This document shows positions 42,085-51,746 of a stretch of DNA of 64,000 bases, one piece after another. Each line of letters opens with the position of its first letter. The first letter of the stretch is position 1. The notes below the pieces were generated by a model. That model saw only the letters and a program-made list of their open reading frames with translations, did no database searches and had not been told where the DNA came from. The DNA comes from a bacterium (GTDB taxonomy: Bacteria > Zhuqueibacterota > Zhuqueibacteria > Residuimicrobiales > Residuimicrobiaceae). Where the stretch lies: the NCBI GenBank assembly GCA_029565685.1, contig JAKQNR010000032.1:186001-250000 (forward strand), in the 5' to 3' direction. A program made the position numbers and the translations under genes.

Positions 42085-45000
42085 ATGTTTTTTATTGCAA
42101 AAGGATCGAAATCAGTTCATGCTCTTGGAGCCGTACTCCTGCTGGCAAATGGCCTGTTTGCTGCGCCGTTTGATGAAGGACTTGTGCACGGCTTCTTACA
42201 GCCACCCCGTGACTGTCGTCCGTACACCTACTGGTTCTGGCCTGCCAGCGCTGTTACTGAGGAAGAACTCACCTGGGAATTGCAGCAAATGTATGAGCAG
42301 GGCATGGGTGGAGTTCTGATCAACAGCGCCTTCGGGCCGATCTATGAAAAAGGATCGATCCCGTTTTTATCCGAGGATCATCTTAAAATGATCCGTCATG
42401 CGGTGCTGGCGGCCAAAAAGCTGGGAATGAAGGTCATTCTCAATTTCAGCGGCGGTTGGGTGTTCGGCGGCTTTTGGCTGCCGCCTGCGCAGCGCAGTCA
42501 AAGCTTGGTGCCGGCATCCATGGAAGTGAAGGGACCTGTCCATGTTTTCACCGAATTGCCCAAATTCGTCAAAGCGGCCGATCACCGTGGCGAGATCTCG
42601 GTTGCGGATATTCCCGATGGCGAGAAACTGGTAGCCGTCATCGCTGGAGAAATTAAAGATGGAAAGATGATTTCCTCATCTCTTGTGGATTTAACCGCTC
42701 AGGTTGCCAACGATTCGCTGGATTGGACTGTACCGGAAGGCCTTTGGCGGCTGACCGTCTTTTGGCTCAAATACACCGGCCAGAAGACAGTGCCGCCGGA
42801 CTATGGCCAGGTGCATTGGTGCGTCGATCATTTCAGTCGATCTGCAATGAAAACCTATTGCGAATATATCGGCGGCCGATACTATCAGGCGGTCGGTGAT
42901 GAATTCGGCAAAACCATAACCGCTTTACATTGTGACAGCTTCGAGATGGCCAGTCTGCCCAACGGCTTTTACTGGAGCGACAGCCTGCTGACGCAATTTC
43001 ATGCGTGCAAGGGGTATGATCTGACCCGATATCTACCGGCGCTGTGGTGGCCGATCGACGACCTCTCCGAAAAAATCCGATATGATGTGAATGATTTTCT
43101 TCATCAGGCCGGTCTGAAGATTTTTTTTCATAGCTTCTTGCAATGGTGTCATAGTCATGGCATCCAAGCCAGCATGGAGCCCTATGGATTCACCACCGAC
43201 ATCCTCGAGGGCGCCGGCATGGTCGATCTGCCGTTCATGGAGGTCACACCCGGTGAAAAAGACGCGGTTCCCTGGTTCGACACCCGCATCGGTCCGAAAC
43301 GCTATGTCGCCTCCGGCGCGGATCTGTATGGAAGAAATGTGATCGGCGTGGAAGCCTACACCTATTTGCATTGGGAGCTTTATCGCGCCACCCTGGAGGA
43401 ACTGAAAATCGCCAGCGATGGTTTTCTCTGCGCCGGCGCCAATCATTTTTTCAATCACTTGTATGCCTACAGCCCCGAACGGCAAGCCGTTCCTTCAAGA
43501 ACCCTCCCCTGGGCGGCGGTCATCAATCACACCAATCTCTGGTGGAAGGATTATCATCACCTGGCGGATTATATCGGACGATGCTGTTTTCTCTTACGCC
43601 AGGGCCGGCCGCTGAAAGACATTGCGATCTATTCTCCTTTGGCCAACCAATGGACCCTTGATGTTCAGAACGCCCGAAAATGGACCAGGGAGTACGACTG
43701 GGGCGCCCTGGGCGAACTGATCTTTGCCAATGGCTATCAATTCGATCTGATCAACGACGAGGTTCTGCAGCACCATGCTGCCTGGAACAACGGCCGTCTT
43801 ACCGTCAACGCTATGGAGTACAAGATTTTGCTCTTGCCGGACATCAGCGCCATGCCTGTGGAAACGCTGGAAATCATTCGACGATATGTCGCTGATGGCG
43901 GTGTGGCGATTGCTTTGGAACAGCTGCCGAACCGTTCGGTCGGATTGTTTGATTATACGGCTAAAGACCGACAGGTGCAGTCCCTGATTCGCGAGATGTT
44001 CGCCGAACCGCTGGGACGAGACGGAACAGGAGAGAAACTGTTCGGCAAAGGACGCACGCATTTCATCAAGCGGGTCCTCCATCGGCAGGATGCCCTTGAC
44101 CGGCGCAGCAGCCCCCTCGACCCTTTCGTCAACACATTGCGCGCCTACCTGCCCCCGGATGTGTCCATCGACTTGACCGCTGCCGGACTGCGGCAGAACA
44201 ACGGGCTGAGCTTTTTTCATCGCCGTCTCGGCGAGGACGACCTCTATTTTATCGCTAATATTCAAGACCAGCCATTCCAGCTGCCGCTCACCTTTCGGGT
44301 TCAGGAAAAAATTCCCTGGCACTGGAATCCCTATAATGGATCCATCGTCCGGCTATGGCATTATCGACCAAGTTCTCAGGGCATTGAAATCCCCATCGAG
44401 TTGGCCCCTTTTGAATCCATGTTCGTACTTTTTCAATCGGGCCAAGATTGCCGCCGAATTTTAGCCGGTGATTTTCACCGTATCGTAGATATGAAACAGA
44501 ACACGATCGACGTTGCCTCCAGGATGAACGGTCGTCATCATCTGCTGGTGCAGAGTGGAGAACGATCCGCCTCTCTCGCTTACACTGTGAACGGCGTTCC
44601 GCCGCCGTTTGAACTGGCCGGTCCGTGGAGAATGACCCTGCCAGACATCGGGGTTGACACCGTATTAACGCACCTCGTATCCTGGACCGTTCATCCTGCT
44701 ACCCGCCATTATAGCGGCGCCGGCTGTTATGAAATCCATTTTACCCTTCCTGCGGACTATGCGGATACACCACTCAGGCTTTGGTTGGATTTAGGCAAAG
44801 TGGGCAGCATTGCTCATGTACAACTGAACGGCAAGCCGATCGGTACGCACTGGATGGGCCACACCCATTTGCCCCTCACCTCCGCTTTCCAACCTGGAGA
44901 TAACATCTTGGTGGTGGAGGTCATTAACACCCTGATCAATCGCGCGGCCGCTCTCTCAGAAACGATTCCCATTCCTGAAAATCTGATTCCCCATTATGGC

Positions 45001-45126
45001 AGGGGAACGACGGCTTTTACAAAAAGTTTTCGCGGCCCCGTCGGCTTTGCCGCTCTACCCGCTTCCGGCTTGATCGGACCGGTCCGCATCATTGCTGAAA
45101 AGATTGCAACAGTTCCAGTGAGGTGA
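42085..45126 (+). CDS. GH106-family alpha-L-rhamnosidase-like enzyme (copy 1)
   Basis: The start is taken at ATG 42085, which gives a signal peptide ending near residue 28; an in-frame TTG at 42049 would overlap the previous gene. The 1013-residue product has the GH106 opening RPYTYWFWPASAVTEEEL with an early TIM-barrel strand (GMGGVLINS), HCDSFEMASLPNGFYWSD, and PWFDTRIGPKRYVASGA, followed by a beta-sandwich and a C-terminal galactose-binding-like domain (GCYEIHFTLPADY, NILVVEVINTLINRAA). GH106 enzymes hydrolyse alpha-L-rhamnosides such as those in rhamnogalacturonan. A close paralogue is at the right end of the window. Confidence 0.85.
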   Translation: MFFIAKGSKSVHALGAVLLLANGLFAAPFDEGLVHGFLQPPRDCRPYTYWFWPASAVTEEELTWELQQMYEQGMGGVLINSAFGPIYEKGSIPFLSEDHLKMIRHAVLAAKKLGMKVILNFSGGWVFGGFWLPPAQRSQSLVPASMEVKGPVHVFTELPKFVKAADHRGEISVADIPDGEKLVAVIAGEIKDGKMISSSLVDLTAQVANDSLDWTVPEGLWRLTVFWLKYTGQKTVPPDYGQVHWCVDHFSRSAMKTYCEYIGGRYYQAVGDEFGKTITALHCDSFEMASLPNGFYWSDSLLTQFHACKGYDLTRYLPALWWPIDDLSEKIRYDVNDFLHQAGLKIFFHSFLQWCHSHGIQASMEPYGFTTDILEGAGMVDLPFMEVTPGEKDAVPWFDTRIGPKRYVASGADLYGRNVIGVEAYTYLHWELYRATLEELKIASDGFLCAGANHFFNHLYAYSPERQAVPSRTLPWAAVINHTNLWWKDYHHLADYIGRCCFLLRQGRPLKDIAIYSPLANQWTLDVQNARKWTREYDWGALGELIFANGYQFDLINDEVLQHHAAWNNGRLTVNAMEYKILLLPDISAMPVETLEIIRRYVADGGVAIALEQLPNRSVGLFDYTAKDRQVQSLIREMFAEPLGRDGTGEKLFGKGRTHFIKRVLHRQDALDRRSSPLDPFVNTLRAYLPPDVSIDLTAAGLRQNNGLSFFHRRLGEDDLYFIANIQDQPFQLPLTFRVQEKIPWHWNPYNGSIVRLWHYRPSSQGIEIPIELAPFESMFVLFQSGQDCRRILAGDFHRIVDMKQNTIDVASRMNGRHHLLVQSGERSASLAYTVNGVPPPFELAGPWRMTLPDIGVDTVLTHLVSWTVHPATRHYSGAGCYEIHFTLPADYADTPLRLWLDLGKVGSIAHVQLNGKPIGTHWMGHTHLPLTSAFQPGDNILVVEVINTLINRAAALSETIPIPENLIPHYGRGTTAFTKSFRGPVGFAALPASGLIGPVRIIAEKIATVPVR

Positions 45127-45127
45127 A

Positions 45128-47281
45128 ATGAAAAAAAAGCACATGCTGTTCACGTCTTTGCTTGCGGTCGTTTTGCTGAACCGATGCGCTGATCAACCGG
45201 CTAGCGATCACCCTGCTCTGACCTTCTGCTGCCAGGAAAAGAATGATCTGTATCTGATTTTGTCGCAAGCAAATGCCATCGCCTGTACACGATGGGAAAC
45301 CGCGGAACAGGCCGTCTCTGCCGCGCCGCCAGGGTCCGGGGTCCTCATTCTGGCAGAAGGCTATCCAGATCGACCCACGGAGATCGACCCTACATCTCTG
45401 GCTGTTGCGCGGGAAAAAGGTCTGCGCGTGTACCTTGAATTTCCTGCTTCTATCCCCGGCCTGCCGGTGGATTCCGTCAAGATCACCCGCTATGAACGGG
45501 CAGTAGTCTCATCGGAATTTTTTCTGCCGGAACTCAAGCCGTTAACTATTCTAGCCATTCATGATTGCCACTTTACTCCATTTCATGCGCCTAGGACTCA
45601 CCTGGCGCTGTCGCGTATTGCTGGATTCGATAAGGCGATCTATGGACTCGGCAGGGAGGCCTGGCCGCTGTTGGCGTTTTATCCGGATAGTGCTGTTTTA
45701 ATCTCCGCCACCAAATTGAGCCAATTTGTCAGTGCAAGATATGCACCTGAAGCCGCCTGGGCCGTCATCTGGCAAAAAATACTCAGTTGGGCGTGCCCAG
45801 GCGCCGAAGCCATCGAGCTGCAATGGACACCCACTGTTCGTCCTTCTTTCAGCAGGGAGGAGGCATTGCCGCAGGCGGTCGAGGCAAACGCACTGCAGAG
45901 GGGCGCCGCCTGGTTTATGGAATCACGTCTATTGATGCATCAACCCGATGAAAGTCGAGTGCCGGCGCTGGTTCAGCGATCAGACGATCGCTCCATCATC
46001 GAGGAGCCGATCGGAGATGGACGCTATGGCATCTTGGAGGGCTATGCTTCAAGCATTCGCTATGACGGCCGGCAACCCCGTCAGATCATTCGACGCACCG
46101 ATTGCATCAGCGAATGCGCCATGGGGCTGGCTTTCGGAGGTCAGGTGACAGCGAAGAGCGTCTACGCGTCTATCGCCGGCCGTCTGCTGAATTTTTTATT
46201 TTTCGATTGTATGGCGCAGCAGCAAGAGCGAGCGGATCCCAGCCATCCGGCGTTTGGCTTGATCGTTTGGGGAATCAGTTCTCCAGCCTGGCAGATCGCT
46301 TATTATGGAGATGACAATGCTCGAGTGATTTTAAGCACCATGGCTTCTGCCGCCTTGCTGCAGAACACCGCCTGGGATATCCCTTTGCTCAAAGCCTTGT
46401 TTGCCAATCTGCGCACCAGCGGCCAGTATGGATTTCGCACCAATCGCATCAATATGCCCGACCTTTCGACAAAGGGGTGGCAATATTACTACCATCGATC
46501 GCCGGTCAATTATGCCCCGCACTATGAGTCTTATCTGTGGGCCTGTTATCTGTGGGCCTACCGGCAAACAGGATATCCGCTTTTCCTGCAAAGGGCTAAA
46601 ACCGCTATTCGGATGACCATGCAGGCCTATCCTGATCGATGGCGCTGGACCAACGGCATTGCCCAGGAAAGGGCCCGAATGCTGCTTCCATTGGCGTGGT
46701 TGGTCCGCACTGAGGACACCGAAGAGCATCGCCGCTGGTTGCGTCAAGTCGCGAACGACTTGCTCGCTCTACAGGACCCCTGCGGCGCGCTGCGGGAAGA
46801 ACTGGGAAAACCCGATATGGGACAATATGGCCCACCCGTTTCTAATGAAGCATACGGTGAAAAGGAGGCGACGCTTATCCAGGCCAACGGGGATCCGATT
46901 TGCGATTTATTGTACACCATCAATTTTGCGTTTCTCGGCCTGCATGAAGCGGCTTCGGCCACTCAGGACTCCATCTATATTTCCGCAGAGGAAAAGCTGG
47001 CTAAATTTCTTTGCCGCATTCAGGTGCGTTCAGAAAAATTTTCCGAACTGGACGGCGCTTGGTTCCGAGCATTTGACTACCATCAATGGACCTATTGGGG
47101 CAGCAACGCGGATGCGGGCTGGGGCGCCTGGTCCATCGAATCGGGATGGACCCAGGGCTGGATTGTGGCTGCGCTGGGTATGCGCCAGATGAGAACGTCT
47201 TTGTGGGATCTTACCCGCAACAGCCGGATCAAAGAACATTTCAGCGAACTCTATCCGTTATTCTTTCCGCCGAAGCGATGA
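45128..47281 (+). CDS. Unrecognised secreted protein with six-hairpin-like C-terminal domain
   Basis: This 717-residue protein has a hydrophobic leader of about 18 residues followed by Cys20; the lipobox (LNRC) is not canonical, so lipidation is uncertain. Residues about 30-300 form an alpha-beta region that I cannot place. From about residue 370 the sequence has the rhythm of an (alpha/alpha)6 toroid (YESYLWACYLWAYRQTG, LLPLAWLVRTEDTEEHRRWL, GWGAWSIESGWTQGW), a fold used by many glycosidases and lyases. It begins one base after the stop of the GH106 gene. A role as an uncharacterised carbohydrate enzyme is inferred from fold pattern and neighbours only. Confidence 0.65.
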   Translation: MKKKHMLFTSLLAVVLLNRCADQPASDHPALTFCCQEKNDLYLILSQANAIACTRWETAEQAVSAAPPGSGVLILAEGYPDRPTEIDPTSLAVAREKGLRVYLEFPASIPGLPVDSVKITRYERAVVSSEFFLPELKPLTILAIHDCHFTPFHAPRTHLALSRIAGFDKAIYGLGREAWPLLAFYPDSAVLISATKLSQFVSARYAPEAAWAVIWQKILSWACPGAEAIELQWTPTVRPSFSREEALPQAVEANALQRGAAWFMESRLLMHQPDESRVPALVQRSDDRSIIEEPIGDGRYGILEGYASSIRYDGRQPRQIIRRTDCISECAMGLAFGGQVTAKSVYASIAGRLLNFLFFDCMAQQQERADPSHPAFGLIVWGISSPAWQIAYYGDDNARVILSTMASAALLQNTAWDIPLLKALFANLRTSGQYGFRTNRINMPDLSTKGWQYYYHRSPVNYAPHYESYLWACYLWAYRQTGYPLFLQRAKTAIRMTMQAYPDRWRWTNGIAQERARMLLPLAWLVRTEDTEEHRRWLRQVANDLLALQDPCGALREELGKPDMGQYGPPVSNEAYGEKEATLIQANGDPICDLLYTINFAFLGLHEAASATQDSIYISAEEKLAKFLCRIQVRSEKFSELDGAWFRAFDYHQWTYWGSNADAGWGAWSIESGWTQGWIVAALGMRQMRTSLWDLTRNSRIKEHFSELYPLFFPPKR

Positions 47282-47323
47282 GTGCCATTTTCTTGTGGTG
47301 CTCGACCGTCTCAAGGAGGACTT

Positions 47324-49966
47324 ATGGGCAAGTGGACTGTAGGTTGGCTGTGCTTTTTCAGTATGGCGATAAGCCTATCGGCAACATCAGATCAGCAAAA
47401 ACTTTCGAGGATGGAGTGGAAACCGCCGGCCGGCATCGTCTATGCGGCTAAAACGCTGAACTATGATTTTAAGGGGTATACAAACCGATGGGATGAGTTC
47501 TCCTGGAAGTGGTTTTGCAGCAGAGGCGTGTTTCAGACCGCACAACCGGATATTAAGAGTCTGTTGCTGAGAATGGAAAATGATATCGCCAATCAATTGC
47601 TTTTGGAAGAGCTCTGGATTCAGCCGGGTTTGCTTTCCCTTTTGGCAAAGAGGCAACCGGTCGTGCTGCGGTCGCCCTCCAGGGCCGGTTTGGAGCAGGC
47701 TCTGCTTCAGGGGGATGTATTTGCGGTGATCAGCCAGCGCGATCAGGTCGCCAAGGAGTTGCTCGAAAAACTGCCGGAAGAACTCTATTTTCGCCGCAAC
47801 AAGGCCTTTGTGCTTCAGCTGGAAAATCGTCTGCTTTATATTTCCGCCGGTTATACACCGGCAGAGACTGAACGGCTATACGGCTATCTGCAGGCTGCCG
47901 TGGATTTAATCCATCGCTACACCATGTATAAAGGTTGGATGGGCGTTCATACGAACGAGTACCTGATCACGCCGGCTGTGCGCACCAATCCCTATGAGTT
48001 GATCAACAAGGCGCTGCAGGTGGGCTGTACCTGGATGGCGGTCAGCGGGTATAATGATTTCATGCTGCCGAGCGATGTGAACCAGGCTTTGGCCGATATT
48101 CATTTCCCGTTCGTTTTCATGTCGGGTCAGTATGGAAGCGGTGGGGTGATGTATGGCATGGAGCACTATCCGGAGGTCCAGGATAACACGGCGGCTTCCT
48201 GCCTGGAGTGGTGTAAAAAGAATCAAGGCTTTTATTTCAGCCACCTTCCCGGTGAGGAGAGGTTTGCAGCCGAATACCACGGTTATGTGGTCAGAAGTGC
48301 GGATGATCAGCCGGCCATCGAAAAGCTGGCCAAACCTTTTATCACTAATGCGGAGACCATCGAAAGATCCACGCCGCCGTCCTTGCTGCTGTTTTTGGAA
48401 AAAAATGAACCGTTGAATTCCGCTTCCATCATGCGCGCCATCCTGTCGCGGCGGAATGCAGCGGTCTTTGAGAACGGCGCTCTACTGGCGTCAAAAGAGT
48501 TGCTTAATCCACTGCGAATGCTTATTTTAGAACAAGAGCATCTCTGCAGGACTTTTATTGACTTTATCTCCCTGGATGCCAAGATAAAAGAAAATCGGCT
48601 GTTGATCACTCTGCGTAACTCCAGCGAAAGGGCTGTAGAGGGCACGCTCAGCCTGCATCTTCCGCCAGGCGTTACCAATGCCGATCATGCGGCTGAAACC
48701 ACCATTGCCCTGAATCCTCTGGAATCGCGACTTTTGACGTTTACCCTGAACAGTTCTGCCGCTGCCTGCGGCAAGGACAATCCGGTTGCAGTACGATGCT
48801 GCGGCGATTTCGGCGTTGTCGCCGCATTGACGCACTGGGATCTTCCCCATCGGGCTGAGCTGCATCCGTTGATTTTGGATTCGCCCGGACCTGTGGACTA
48901 TCCGATTACGCTTTGGAACAGCACATCCGTGAATCCGTTTACCGCTGATCTGACCGTGACAGAGGTAAAAACCGGCAGAAGGGTTCACACCGAGACTCTG
49001 GTTGAGAATTTGGCCCCATGGCAGAAAAAAATTGTCAGACGAAAGATGGTGCTTCCGCAGGGCGATTATCTGGCGGTTGTGGCCGCTTCAGGCGACACGG
49101 TCCGCGGGCAAATCGCGGTGCGGCGTTTTAAGGGCAAAGCCACAGCGCACGAAGAGGACCTGAATCAGGATGGCGTGCCGGAGATCGTGCTGCAGAATCA
49201 AAATGTAAAAGCCACGATTCTGCTGACCGGAGGACGGATCATCGAATATATCATCAAGAGCCGCAACGAAAATCTGCTGTTTAAATTGTGGCCGCAGACT
49301 CCGCCCTGGCATGGCGAACCGAGAGGAGCGCTTGCTTTTTATCCCTATGGCGGACTGGAGGAATTTATCGGTTATCCCTATATCGCAGGTCAGATTGTCT
49401 ATGAGTATAAAATCGTTCAGGCGAGCGGAAATTTCGTCCGAGTGGAACTCTGGGCCAACATTCACGGCAGCAAAATCGCTAAAACAATCACGCTGCCGGC
49501 GGAAGGCCAGGTGCTCGAGGTGCGCTATCGCCTCGATGACATGGATCCCAGCCTTCACGTCATCGGCATCAATCCGTTGATCGAAATCGGGCCCTCTACC
49601 GGTCCGGAAGATGTTTACACCTTTCCGGAAAAGACACTGGTCAGCCGAAGCCCGGTGCTCGATCGTTATTACGGCGCCGCCTGTTTTCTCGAGGAGGGGT
49701 GGGCGGCCGGCTACGATACCCAGATGGATGTGAGTCTGCTCATCGGCTACCCGGTCAACGATGCGATCTATCTGCATATGTGGAACAATCATCCGAACAA
49801 CACCCCCACGCCGTATTACTATACCGAGCTGCAGCCCTGGCTGGCGATCAAGCCGCTTACGACCACGTATTTTTCCTATTATCTGCTGGGTTACGACGGT
49901 TCCTGGCCGGCGGCGCTGGAGGCGTTCAAGAAACTGGGATTGTGGACGAAAAAGAGAACCCGCTGA
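47324..49966 (+). CDS. Unrecognised large secreted protein with mutarotase-like C-terminal domain
   Basis: ATG 47324 with AAGGAGG directly upstream is chosen over an earlier in-frame ATG at 47282 that touches the previous gene. The 880-residue protein has a signal peptide (about 1-20). An alpha-beta N-terminal half includes MGVHTNEYLITPAVRTNPYE, weakly like a degenerate PHP-type or deacetylase barrel. Two Ig-like sandwiches follow (about 430-600), then a calcium-loop-like DLNQDGVPEIVLQN near residue 613 leads into a galactose-mutarotase-like supersandwich (GGRIIEYIIKS). That last arrangement is common in amylase- and mannosidase-type enzymes. I do not recognise the catalytic domain. Confidence 0.65.
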   Translation: MGKWTVGWLCFFSMAISLSATSDQQKLSRMEWKPPAGIVYAAKTLNYDFKGYTNRWDEFSWKWFCSRGVFQTAQPDIKSLLLRMENDIANQLLLEELWIQPGLLSLLAKRQPVVLRSPSRAGLEQALLQGDVFAVISQRDQVAKELLEKLPEELYFRRNKAFVLQLENRLLYISAGYTPAETERLYGYLQAAVDLIHRYTMYKGWMGVHTNEYLITPAVRTNPYELINKALQVGCTWMAVSGYNDFMLPSDVNQALADIHFPFVFMSGQYGSGGVMYGMEHYPEVQDNTAASCLEWCKKNQGFYFSHLPGEERFAAEYHGYVVRSADDQPAIEKLAKPFITNAETIERSTPPSLLLFLEKNEPLNSASIMRAILSRRNAAVFENGALLASKELLNPLRMLILEQEHLCRTFIDFISLDAKIKENRLLITLRNSSERAVEGTLSLHLPPGVTNADHAAETTIALNPLESRLLTFTLNSSAAACGKDNPVAVRCCGDFGVVAALTHWDLPHRAELHPLILDSPGPVDYPITLWNSTSVNPFTADLTVTEVKTGRRVHTETLVENLAPWQKKIVRRKMVLPQGDYLAVVAASGDTVRGQIAVRRFKGKATAHEEDLNQDGVPEIVLQNQNVKATILLTGGRIIEYIIKSRNENLLFKLWPQTPPWHGEPRGALAFYPYGGLEEFIGYPYIAGQIVYEYKIVQASGNFVRVELWANIHGSKIAKTITLPAEGQVLEVRYRLDDMDPSLHVIGINPLIEIGPSTGPEDVYTFPEKTLVSRSPVLDRYYGAACFLEEGWAAGYDTQMDVSLLIGYPVNDAIYLHMWNNHPNNTPTPYYYTELQPWLAIKPLTTTYFSYYLLGYDGSWPAALEAFKKLGLWTKKRTR

Positions 49967-50119
49967 TGACAGAGCGGCTGATGAAGCCTGGGCGTTTGGC
50001 AGAAAGAACTGCGGCGAAGCGAATTTATTTTACTCTTTACGTTCATTGAACCATCGGGTTTTTACAGTATTTTTTCATATCGTAATGCATGGTGCGCTGT
50101 TTTTATCCTGGAGGGCTTT

Positions 50120-50992
50120 ATGAAAAGAACATGGTATGCGATGGTCGTCCTTCTGGTCCTCATGGCGATGCCTCAAGCAGGATGGGCGAAAAAAATCCGT
50201 GTGCTGTATGTCGGCGATGCCGGGGTCATGCTGGGTCCGAACATCATCGCTTCACCGTTTTATTATGAACAAAAAGGCTACAGCGTGCAGATCTGGTGCC
50301 AGCCGGTGCTCGATGCTCTCAATGCCGAGCCGGATATTACCGTAGAGCACATGGCGAATTGGGACGCGCTGGCCAAGTTCCCCGAGACGCCGGAGGCCAT
50401 CGCCGCCCGCTGTGATGTGGTGGTGCTCTCGGATTGCGAGCAGGAAGTTTTAGTGCTCTATCCGTGGGAGCGTTTCATGGACTCGCCGATGGGTCCGAAC
50501 CGTTTGGAATCCATCCGCGAGTTCGTTCGCAACGGCGGCGGTTTGATCATGATCGGCGGATGGGAGTCCTTTACCGGCCGCAGAGGAGTGGGTAATTGGG
50601 GGGATACGCCGGTTGAAGAGGCCTTGCCGGTCGAATGTCTGGATGTCAATGATGATCGCCGCGAAGCTCCCCAAGGCGTGCACATTCAGACGTTGGTGTC
50701 CGACCATCCGGTGACCGCTGGTCTGGATTGGGAGACCTGTCCGGTTTTCACCGGCTATAACCGAATTCTGGCCAAACCCGGAGCGACTGTGCTGGCCAAG
50801 GTGAAGGAATATAACGATCCCTTTATCGTTGTGCAGCAATTCGGCAAAGGCAGGAGCATGGCATTCGCTTCGGATATCTCCCCGCATTGGGGCGCCGGTT
50901 TTCAGCGCTGGAAGAATTATGGGAAATCTTTTGTCCAGGCCATCCGTTGGCTTGGCGGTTCTGAACAAATCGAAGGAAAAAAAGATGAGTGA
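50120..50992 (+). CDS. Glutamine amidotransferase-like protein (PF07090 type), exported
   Basis: This 290-residue protein shows the family pattern: IRVLYVGD near the N-terminus, CDVVVLSD, ESIREFVRNGGGLIMIGGWESF, TPVEEALPVECL, GYNRILAKPGATVLAKV and GKGRSMAFASDISPHWG, ending with AIRWLGG. The fold is a class I amidotransferase-like Rossmann domain; enzymes of this group are usually cytoplasmic and of unknown reaction. Here a convincing signal peptide (1-23, ending GWA) precedes the domain. A strong ribosome site (GGAGGG) is present. Its stop lies inside the start of the KdsB-like gene (8-base overlap). Confidence 0.75.
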   Translation: MKRTWYAMVVLLVLMAMPQAGWAKKIRVLYVGDAGVMLGPNIIASPFYYEQKGYSVQIWCQPVLDALNAEPDITVEHMANWDALAKFPETPEAIAARCDVVVLSDCEQEVLVLYPWERFMDSPMGPNRLESIREFVRNGGGLIMIGGWESFTGRRGVGNWGDTPVEEALPVECLDVNDDRREAPQGVHIQTLVSDHPVTAGLDWETCPVFTGYNRILAKPGATVLAKVKEYNDPFIVVQQFGKGRSMAFASDISPHWGAGFQRWKNYGKSFVQAIRWLGGSEQIEGKKDE

Positions 50993-51731
50993 TCGATGTA
51001 AAGTGGTGGGAGTGATACCCGCCCGGTACGGATCCACCCGGTTGCCGGGCAAGATACTGGCGCCGATCGCCGGCAAGCCGATGATTCAATGGGTGTATGA
51101 GCGGGCCAAAGGTTCGCAACTGCTGCAAGAATTGTTTGTCGCCGCCGATGATGAGCGCATCATCGCTTGTGTGGAGGGCTTTGGCGGTAAAGCAGTGATG
51201 ACCGGCACGCACCATCAATCGGGGACGGATCGCATTGCCGAGGCGGTGGGCATGCTGACGGCGGACATTGTCGTCAATATTCAGGGAGATCAGCCCATGT
51301 TGGATCCGCGCATGATCGATGAAGCGGTGCAACCTATGCTCGACCATACAGAAATCCGCATGGCCACTCTGATGACTCCAATCCAGCCGGAGGATTATCA
51401 TGATCCCAGCGTAGTGAAAGTGGTGGTGGACGAAAACGGTTATGCGCTCTATTTTTCTCGTTCGTTGATTCCCTATCCACGTAACACCGAGAACCTGCGG
51501 GTTTTTGAACATGTGGGACTTTACGTTTATCGCAAAGATTTTCTGCTGATGATCTCACAGCTGCCCCAGGGCTACCTGGAAAAGATCGAGCTTTTGGAGC
51601 AACTGCGGGTGCTGGAGAAAGGTTACAAGATTTTCGTCACGGAAACCCATTGTGCCTCCGCCTCTGGCGTAAGCGTGGATACAGCGGAGGATCTTGCCAA
51701 AGTTGAAAAGTTGATAAGGACCCAAAAATAA
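50985..51731 (+). CDS. kdsB: 3-deoxy-manno-octulosonate cytidylyltransferase (KdsB family, copy 2)
   Basis: The start is the ATG at 50985 overlapping the previous stop; the frame is open upstream but that part is the other gene's shadow. The 248-residue product has canonical KdsB motifs: IPARYGSTRLPGK (11-23), HHQSGTDR (76-83) and VNIQGDQP (97-104), with the RSLIPYPR and EHVGLYVYRKDFL segments. It would form a CMP-activated 3-deoxy-ulosonic acid in the cytoplasm. Here it sits in a block of four genes without signal peptides inside a degradation cluster, not with kdsA, kdsC or kdsD. It is closer to the consensus than copy 1 (21482-22243). Confidence 0.85.
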   Translation: MSDRCKVVGVIPARYGSTRLPGKILAPIAGKPMIQWVYERAKGSQLLQELFVAADDERIIACVEGFGGKAVMTGTHHQSGTDRIAEAVGMLTADIVVNIQGDQPMLDPRMIDEAVQPMLDHTEIRMATLMTPIQPEDYHDPSVVKVVVDENGYALYFSRSLIPYPRNTENLRVFEHVGLYVYRKDFLLMISQLPQGYLEKIELLEQLRVLEKGYKIFVTETHCASASGVSVDTAEDLAKVEKLIRTQK

Positions 51732-51746
51732 TAACAAGGCAGAGTT

